From Robiginitomaculum sp. (GTDB lineage Bacteria; Pseudomonadota; Alphaproteobacteria; Caulobacterales; Maricaulaceae), in contig NVXK01000009.1 in NCBI GenBank assembly GCA_002733905.1, positions 21,947-60,341 on the forward strand: a stretch of 38,395 bases of DNA, in the 5' to 3' direction. This document shows, piece after piece, positions 34,025 to 38,395 of this stretch; within the stretch, counting starts at the first letter, position 1, and each line of letters starts with the position of its first letter. The translations under genes were made by a program, and so were the position numbers. Below the pieces are notes generated by a model. The model was not told where the DNA came from and searched no databases. It saw only the letters and a program-made list of their open reading frames with translations.

Positions 34025-34663
34025 ATGCGCCATCCGATTACGAGACTTGTTGTGGCTTCGCATAATGAAGGCAAGGTGCGCGAAATTCGCGAACTGCTAA
34101 AGCCGTTTGGTGTGACGACATTTAGTGCGCGTGAACTTGATTTGCCAGAGCCAGAAGAAACGGGTTTAACCTTTGCGGCCAATGCAGAGTTAAAGGCACA
34201 GGCTGCGGCGGACACGAGCGGTATGATCGCTTTGGCGGATGATAGTGGTTTGGCCGTTGACGCGCTGAACGGCGAACCGGGCATATATTCTGCGCGCTGG
34301 GCGGAACTGCCTGATGGGTCTGGTCGTGATTTTGATTACGCAATGGCGCGTGTGTATGAAGATATGAAAAATGCGGGCACTGTTGATACGGCGCGGTTCA
34401 TTTGTGCTTTGTCTTTGGCCTTTCCAAATGCAGATGTGCATACATATGAAGGTAAGGTCGAGGGCCGTATTGTCTGGCCACCACGTGGTGATAAAGGTTT
34501 TGGCTATGATCCGATTTTTCAAGCCATAGGGGACAGTCAGACATTTGCAGAGATTGAGCCACAAGCCAAACATGATAAAAGCCACCGCGCCGATGCATTT
34601 GCAAAATTTATCAAGATTTGGTTCCCCAATAAAACCTCTGGAAACACATCCCGTTGTGACTAA
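34025..34663 (+). CDS. rdgB: XTP/dITP pyrophosphatase (Ham1 / RdgB)
   Basis: 212 aa. Hydrolyses non-canonical purine triphosphates (XTP, dITP), keeping them out of DNA and RNA. Motifs: RLVVASHNEGKVREIRELL, FAANAELKAQAAADTSG, ALADDSGLAVDALNGEPGIY (with catalytic Asp), YSARWAE, and GDKGFGYDPIFQAIGDSQTF followed by HRADAFAKF. ATG 34025 has GGAG at correct spacing; the frame opens at 33902, but the extra 41 residues are not conserved in the family. hemW starts 7 nt after its stop, giving the usual rdgB-hemW pair. Confidence 0.97.
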   Translation: MRHPITRLVVASHNEGKVREIRELLKPFGVTTFSARELDLPEPEETGLTFAANAELKAQAAADTSGMIALADDSGLAVDALNGEPGIYSARWAELPDGSGRDFDYAMARVYEDMKNAGTVDTARFICALSLAFPNADVHTYEGKVEGRIVWPPRGDKGFGYDPIFQAIGDSQTFAEIEPQAKHDKSHRADAFAKFIKIWFPNKTSGNTSRCD

Positions 34664-34670
34664 TTTAGGC

Positions 34671-35825
34671 ATGGATAAAATCGGGCTTTATGTGCATTGG
34701 CCATATTGCTCTCGGATTTGTCCCTATTGCGATTTTAATATTTATAAAAACAAGTCCGAGAATGAAGAGGCTCTGATAGAAGCTATCCTTGTGGATATGC
34801 GCTATTGGCGCGAGCAATCGGGCGCACGTGAATTGGTCAGTATTCATTTTGGCGGTGGGACTCCGTCTTTACTAAGTGCGAAAAACCTCAAACGTATTAT
34901 TTCACTTGCTCAAGAATTGTGGACGGCGACCACTGATTTAGAAATCGGCATGGAAGCTAACCCTAATAATGTGAGCGTGGAAAATTTACTGGAATGGCGT
35001 GGCGCAGGTATCGAGCGCGTTTCGATTGGCGTGCAAAGCTTTCACTCTGATGTCCTAAAATTTCTTGGCCGAGATCATGATGGTCAACAGGCAAGGGGGG
35101 CGATTGAGGAAGCGGTAAAAATCATGCCGCGCGTATCTGCTGATTTGATATATGGCTGGACATTGGACGGGACGCGGCAATCTTGCGCGAATTGGCAAGA
35201 GGATTTAGACGCTGTGCTTGCGCTAGGTGTGACCCATATTTCTGCTTATCAACTGACCATAGAAAAAGACACGGCCTTTGGTTATGCTACGCGGCGCGGT
35301 ATTGAAAAAGCGGTGGATAATGATCTAAGCGCTGATCTCTATGAGCTTGGATTGGACGTGTTGACCAAGGCAGGCTTTACCCAATATGAGGTCTCTAATT
35401 TTGCCCGTACAGACGCCGCCCGTTCACGTCATAACCGCGTGTATTGGCAAGGGCTAGATTATATCGGTGTTGGCCCGGGCGCACATGGACGCCTCACAAA
35501 TGATGGGGTACGAACGGCGACCATTTGCGCGTTGAAACCTGATACTTACCGCGAACACGTAGCTGAACATGGTCACGGTATGGACGTATGTGATGTGCTA
35601 AGCGGCGAGGATTGGGGGCAAGAATATTTATTGATGGGACTGCGGATTACAGAAGGTATCTCGCTCGCACGTTATCAAGAATTGTCTGGCACACAATTGA
35701 ATGCCGATACACTTAACACTTATATTGACGCAGGTTTATTGCAGTTGGAAAATGATACTCTTCGCGCCACACCCTCAGGTCGCCTTGTTCTGGATAGACT
35801 TAGCCATGAATTGTTATTGGGGTGA
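34671..35825 (+). CDS. hemW: Radical SAM heme chaperone HemW
   Basis: 384 aa. Formerly called HemN-like; HemW delivers heme to respiratory enzymes. The radical SAM cluster is CSRICPYCDFN (CxxxCxxC), preceded by GLYVHWPY. FGGGTPSLLSAKNLKRI, IGMEANPNNVSVENL, ERVSIGVQSFHSDVLKFLGR, DLIYGWTLDGTRQS and YGVGPGAHGR-type motif YIGVGPGAHGRLT all match. ATG 34671 is chosen; the frame continues into rdgB, and GTG 34656 is a possible alternative. Coupled with rdgB upstream. Confidence 0.95.
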   Translation: MDKIGLYVHWPYCSRICPYCDFNIYKNKSENEEALIEAILVDMRYWREQSGARELVSIHFGGGTPSLLSAKNLKRIISLAQELWTATTDLEIGMEANPNNVSVENLLEWRGAGIERVSIGVQSFHSDVLKFLGRDHDGQQARGAIEEAVKIMPRVSADLIYGWTLDGTRQSCANWQEDLDAVLALGVTHISAYQLTIEKDTAFGYATRRGIEKAVDNDLSADLYELGLDVLTKAGFTQYEVSNFARTDAARSRHNRVYWQGLDYIGVGPGAHGRLTNDGVRTATICALKPDTYREHVAEHGHGMDVCDVLSGEDWGQEYLLMGLRITEGISLARYQELSGTQLNADTLNTYIDAGLLQLENDTLRATPSGRLVLDRLSHELLLG

Positions 35826-35830
35826 TGTTT

Positions 35831-36246
35831 ATGCCTAAATTAGAAGCGTCTTGCCATTGTGGTTCCGTGCGAATGTGCTTGCCCAAAGACCTGATTTTAT
35901 AAATGATTGTAATTGCAGCCTCTGTGAAAAAAGCGGTGGAGCGTGGGGGTATTTTGATACTGCGTCTGTCGAGGTGTCGGGGCAAACGCAACCCTATATT
36001 CGACAAGATATGGAAAGCCCCGCCATTGCCCTGCATTTTTGTGCCAAGTGTGGTGTAACAACACATTGGGTTCTCATCAAAAAACCCAAACGAACACCGA
36101 GCGCGTCTAAGACGTGCGGTGTCAATATGAATATATTTGATTGTGCTGATTTAGCAGGTGTTGAAATTCGGTTTCCTGAGGGAAGGTCGTGGGATGGTGT
36201 AGGCCAATACGCATACCGTAAAAGCCCAACTATCATCGGTGAATAA
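35831..36246 (+). pseudogene. GFA-family gene with apparent 1-nt frameshift
   Basis: From ATG 35831 (GGGG upstream at the hemW stop) one frame reads MPKLEASCHCGSVRMCLPK and stops at 35900-35902. The downstream frame then continues with RPDFINDCNCSLCEKSGGAW, FCAKCGVTTHW and CGVNMNIFDCADL to 36246. Together they form a complete Gfa-like (glutathione-dependent formaldehyde-activating-type) zinc protein with CHCG, CNCSLC and FCAKC. The join falls at 35882-35890 (CCCAAAGACC) and needs a -1 shift, so one base appears missing. Sequencing error, a fresh pseudogene or frameshifting are possible. If intact it would be about 138 aa. Between hemW and the convergent LpoA-like gene. Confidence 0.8.
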
Positions 36247-36252
36247 CCTTGC

Positions 36253-37608
36253 TTAAAACGCGCCGTTAGATGTTTTTGGGGCGGGGTCGATAATGACGAA
36301 GCGGCCATTTTTGATTTGGTAAACGGCAAGGCCACGCTCGGGTGTGCCTGATCTATCAAAACGCACAAGCCCGTCTACGCCGAAAAAACCAGCGGGGTCG
36401 GTTAGGCGCTTTTGTCTGTTTTTCAGATCACCGTCAGCAACGAAGGCTGCGATATTAACGGCGTCATAGGCCAGTGAGGCAAGGCGGGAAGGTTCGACCC
36501 CGTAAACGGCGTCATAATTTGCGCTGAATGCATTTTTGCCTGCCATGTCTGGGCCTGCGAATATGCCGCCACGGATTGCGGGTTCACGTACGACCTCTTC
36601 ACGGTTCCAAAGCCCTGTGCCAACATATTGCACATTCCCCGGATTGATGTTCTCTTCAAAAAATGGCAAGAGCGGCGCAAGAGAGCGCAGAGCTGTGCCG
36701 CCTTCTGGCAACATGACAACGTGGAATGCAGCCTCCGTAATTGGTTTGCCAGCGGCTTCGTTGGCGGCCAAAGTATCGGTATAGATTTTGGCAAGCCTAC
36801 GTGCAGGTTCTTGCATGACTGTAATGTCTTTGCCTGTGTATGTTTGTACGCCGTTCATCATGCCGTCAATGCTAGCAACAGATTTTTTATAGGCACTGAG
36901 TACGCGTTGACCATAGGTCGAGTCGGGGCCAAGAAAGGCAAATTTACGTGCGCCAGATCCAGCGACATATTGTACGACACGTTTGACTTCTGCCTCTGGT
37001 GGGAAGCTGAGAAGATAGACGCCATTGCCTGCAACTTTGGTATCGGTTGAGAAGGCCAGCATGGGCGTGTTTGACTTGCGGGCAATGTCGGATGACGCTT
37101 TGACCGAACCTGCAAGAATAGGGCCGAGGATAATATCTGCGCCTTGTTTTACGGCTGAGCGTGCGGCTTTACGTGCGCCTGCGCTCGTGCCTGCACTGTC
37201 GAGTGCAATGAGGAGCACGCTATCATCTTCACGGGCAAATAGCGCCAGTTCGGCGGCTTTTAACATGGAATCTGCTTCGGCGCGCAGACGTGCAGATTTC
37301 GCAGAAAATGGTAAAATGAGCGCCACACGCTGAATATTTTTCGCGTCCATGAACGGCGGTGTTATACCGCTTTTATAATTGACAAGTTCTTCTGGTTTGA
37401 TCTCTTCTGGCTGTGTTTGATTTGGTCTGTCGTTTGGTATTTGCACGGGTATTTGCGTATTTTGTTGTGGGCGTTGTGCAATTGGGCGTTGGGAACCAGA
37501 TGTGGTGGCACAGGCGCTAAGGAGAGCTGACACGCTAAGGCCGATTAAAATTGTTTTTAGGCTTTTAATCGTACTCGCTTTCGCGGTGTAAACTGGATAG
37601 AGTGTCAT
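36253..37608 (-). CDS. Penicillin-binding protein activator, LpoA-like lipoprotein
   Basis: 451 aa. Lipoprotein signal with lipobox Cys33 (LSVSALLSACATT), then a Pro/Gln-rich linker (about 40-80) and a periplasmic-binding-protein type 1 fold (VALILPFSAKSARLRAEADS, ADIILGPILAGSVKASSDIA, TPMLAFSTDTKVAGNGVYLL, KFAFLGPDSTYGQRVL, SLAYDAVNIAAFVADGD). It resembles COG3107/LpoA C-terminal domains, which activate PBP1A, but lacks the N-terminal TPR domain of E. coli LpoA. It is divergent from rsmI, as yraM(lpoA)-yraL(rsmI) are in E. coli. Outer-membrane anchoring is inferred. The start has AAAGG upstream. Confidence 0.88.
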   Translation of the reverse strand: MTLYPVYTAKASTIKSLKTILIGLSVSALLSACATTSGSQRPIAQRPQQNTQIPVQIPNDRPNQTQPEEIKPEELVNYKSGITPPFMDAKNIQRVALILPFSAKSARLRAEADSMLKAAELALFAREDDSVLLIALDSAGTSAGARKAARSAVKQGADIILGPILAGSVKASSDIARKSNTPMLAFSTDTKVAGNGVYLLSFPPEAEVKRVVQYVAGSGARKFAFLGPDSTYGQRVLSAYKKSVASIDGMMNGVQTYTGKDITVMQEPARRLAKIYTDTLAANEAAGKPITEAAFHVVMLPEGGTALRSLAPLLPFFEENINPGNVQYVGTGLWNREEVVREPAIRGGIFAGPDMAGKNAFSANYDAVYGVEPSRLASLAYDAVNIAAFVADGDLKNRQKRLTDPAGFFGVDGLVRFDRSGTPERGLAVYQIKNGRFVIIDPAPKTSNGAF

Positions 37609-37649
37609 AAAACAACCTTTTAACTTTTCTCTTAGCGCATGGACAGAGT

Positions 37650-38395
37650 GTGAACCCTGAATTTCCCGATAAGTCTATAAGTCTGCACGACAATGTGCAA
37701 GACGTCAGTAGCATTTCAATACACAAGCAGACATTGGAGTCTGGCTTGTACCTTGTCTCTACGCCTATTGGCAATTTACGCGATATTAGCTTGCGCGCGC
37801 TTGATGTGTTGACCAGTGCCGACATGGTATTGGCCGAGGATACACGGGTGAGCAAGAAATTGTTCAATGCCTATGGCCTCAAAACACCTTTATCAGCATA
37901 TCATGACCATAATGCGGCAAAGCGTGTGCCAAATTTAGTGACACGTATCGCAGAGGGCGCGGTGATTGCGCTGATCTCTGACGCGGGGACGCCTTTGGTT
38001 TCTGATCCTGGGTTTAAACTGGCGCGTGCCTGTGTCGAGGCAGATTTAACGGTGTTTGCCATTCCCGGGGCGAGCGCAGTGCTAAGCGCTCTTGTTGTAT
38101 CTGGCTTGCCGAGTGATAAATTTATGTTTGCAGGATTTTTGCCAGCAAAAACTTCTGCACGTAAAACGGCGCTGAGCGGTTTGGCGTCTGTACCGTCGAC
38201 CTTGATTTTTTATGAAAGTGCGGGGCGGCTTTCGGCCATGCTTGTGGACGCACTGTCTGAGCTTGGTGATCGCCCTGTATCTGTTGCGCGAGAGCTGACG
38301 AAAAAATATGAAGATGTGTTATATGGCTCTTTGTCCGAGATGATTACCCGTCTGGACGGGGAAAAACTACGCGGTGAAATCGTGGTCAGTATTGG
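37650..38395 (+). CDS. rsmI: 16S rRNA (cytidine1402-2'-O)-methyltransferase (partial, runs off right edge)
   Basis: 248 codons visible of about 280-310. Methylates the ribose of C1402 of 16S rRNA. Tetrapyrrole-methylase fold: YLVSTPIGNLRDISLRALDV, VLAEDTRVSKKLF, ISDAGTPLVSDPG, AIPGASAVLSALVVSGLP and FMFAGFLP. GTG 37650 is the likely start; an upstream ATG at 37639 is out of frame. The N-terminus is then some 30 residues longer than usual before GLYLVSTPIG, so a later start cannot be excluded. Divergent from the LpoA-like gene with a 41-nt gap. Confidence 0.95.
   Translation, partial: MNPEFPDKSISLHDNVQDVSSISIHKQTLESGLYLVSTPIGNLRDISLRALDVLTSADMVLAEDTRVSKKLFNAYGLKTPLSAYHDHNAAKRVPNLVTRIAEGAVIALISDAGTPLVSDPGFKLARACVEADLTVFAIPGASAVLSALVVSGLPSDKFMFAGFLPAKTSARKTALSGLASVPSTLIFYESAGRLSAMLVDALSELGDRPVSVARELTKKYEDVLYGSLSEMITRLDGEKLRGEIVVSI

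Noticed and set aside
35882-35890. Programmed -1 frameshift in the GFA gene
   Set aside because: CCCAAAG does not fit an X-XXY-YYZ slippery heptamer in the zero frame, and no stimulatory hairpin is obvious; a lost base is simpler.
1-38395. tRNA, rRNA, CRISPR array, IS element, prophage
   Set aside because: No T-loop/acceptor pairs, no regularly spaced repeats and no transposase or phage structural proteins were seen on either strand. A computed tRNAscan/Infernal search would settle the RNA part.

Overview
The window looks like a chromosomal segment of an alphaproteobacterium of moderate GC, most probably from the Caulobacterales/Maricaulales/Hyphomonadaceae side. The evidence is a PodJ-like polarity protein (coiled coil, one membrane helix, Sel1 repeats, peptidoglycan-binding domain), CtrA-type TTAA-N7-TTAA sites in intergenic DNA, a class I lysyl-tRNA synthetase, a fabA-fabB pair, and the gene order hrcA-grpE / rph / rdgB / hemW. 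No rRNA, tRNA, CRISPR array, insertion sequence or prophage was recognised. Most of the window is housekeeping DNA with scattered lineage-specific genes.

Left part (1-14.4 kb): a truncated LiuR-like MerR regulator whose own promoter carries a perfect 22-bp palindrome; an unknown secreted 606-aa protein; the PodJ-like gene behind a CtrA-type site; two tandem MscS channels; a translationally coupled PaaI-thioesterase / PaaI-thioesterase / MATE-exporter operon; a convergent DUF952-pyrD operon; an S24/LexA-like repressor with a palindromic operator; an unknown exported protein; and lysS.

Middle (14.4-24.1 kb): an isolated KilA-N / DinD-like / winged-helix gene with wide flanks, the best candidate for an acquired or defence-type gene; then the fabA-fabB operon ending in a terminator, a DUF2130 coiled-coil protein with a nuclease-like signature, a third PaaI thioesterase, and the chaperone genes dnaK and dnaJ. 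An FkbM-type methyltransferase lies between them, behind the dnaK terminator. dnaK has a candidate RpoH (heat-shock) promoter.

Right part (24.3-38.4 kb): an AlkB-family dioxygenase divergent from dnaK; an unknown lipoprotein with 15-bp repeats; an old-yellow-enzyme family oxidoreductase; a three-gene cluster of two SseB-domain paralogs around a SAM methyltransferase; a two-repeat YegP/DUF1508 protein; grpE-hrcA; a half-size GDT1/TMEM165 transporter; rph; an XRE-regulator/DUF2975 pair; rdgB-hemW; a GFA-family gene with an apparent 1-nt frameshift; a penicillin-binding-protein-activator (LpoA-like) lipoprotein; and the start of rsmI, cut by the right edge.

Functional themes are protein quality control (dnaK, dnaJ, grpE, hrcA), cell envelope and polarity (PodJ-like, MscS, LpoA-like, fabA/fabB) and nucleotide or nucleic-acid upkeep (pyrD, rdgB, rph, alkB, lysS, rsmI). 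I see no complete, clearly novel multigene system. The most unusual items are the KilA-N/DinD fusion, the SseB-methyltransferase-SseB cluster, the FkbM gene between dnaK and dnaJ, and several precise palindromic operators.
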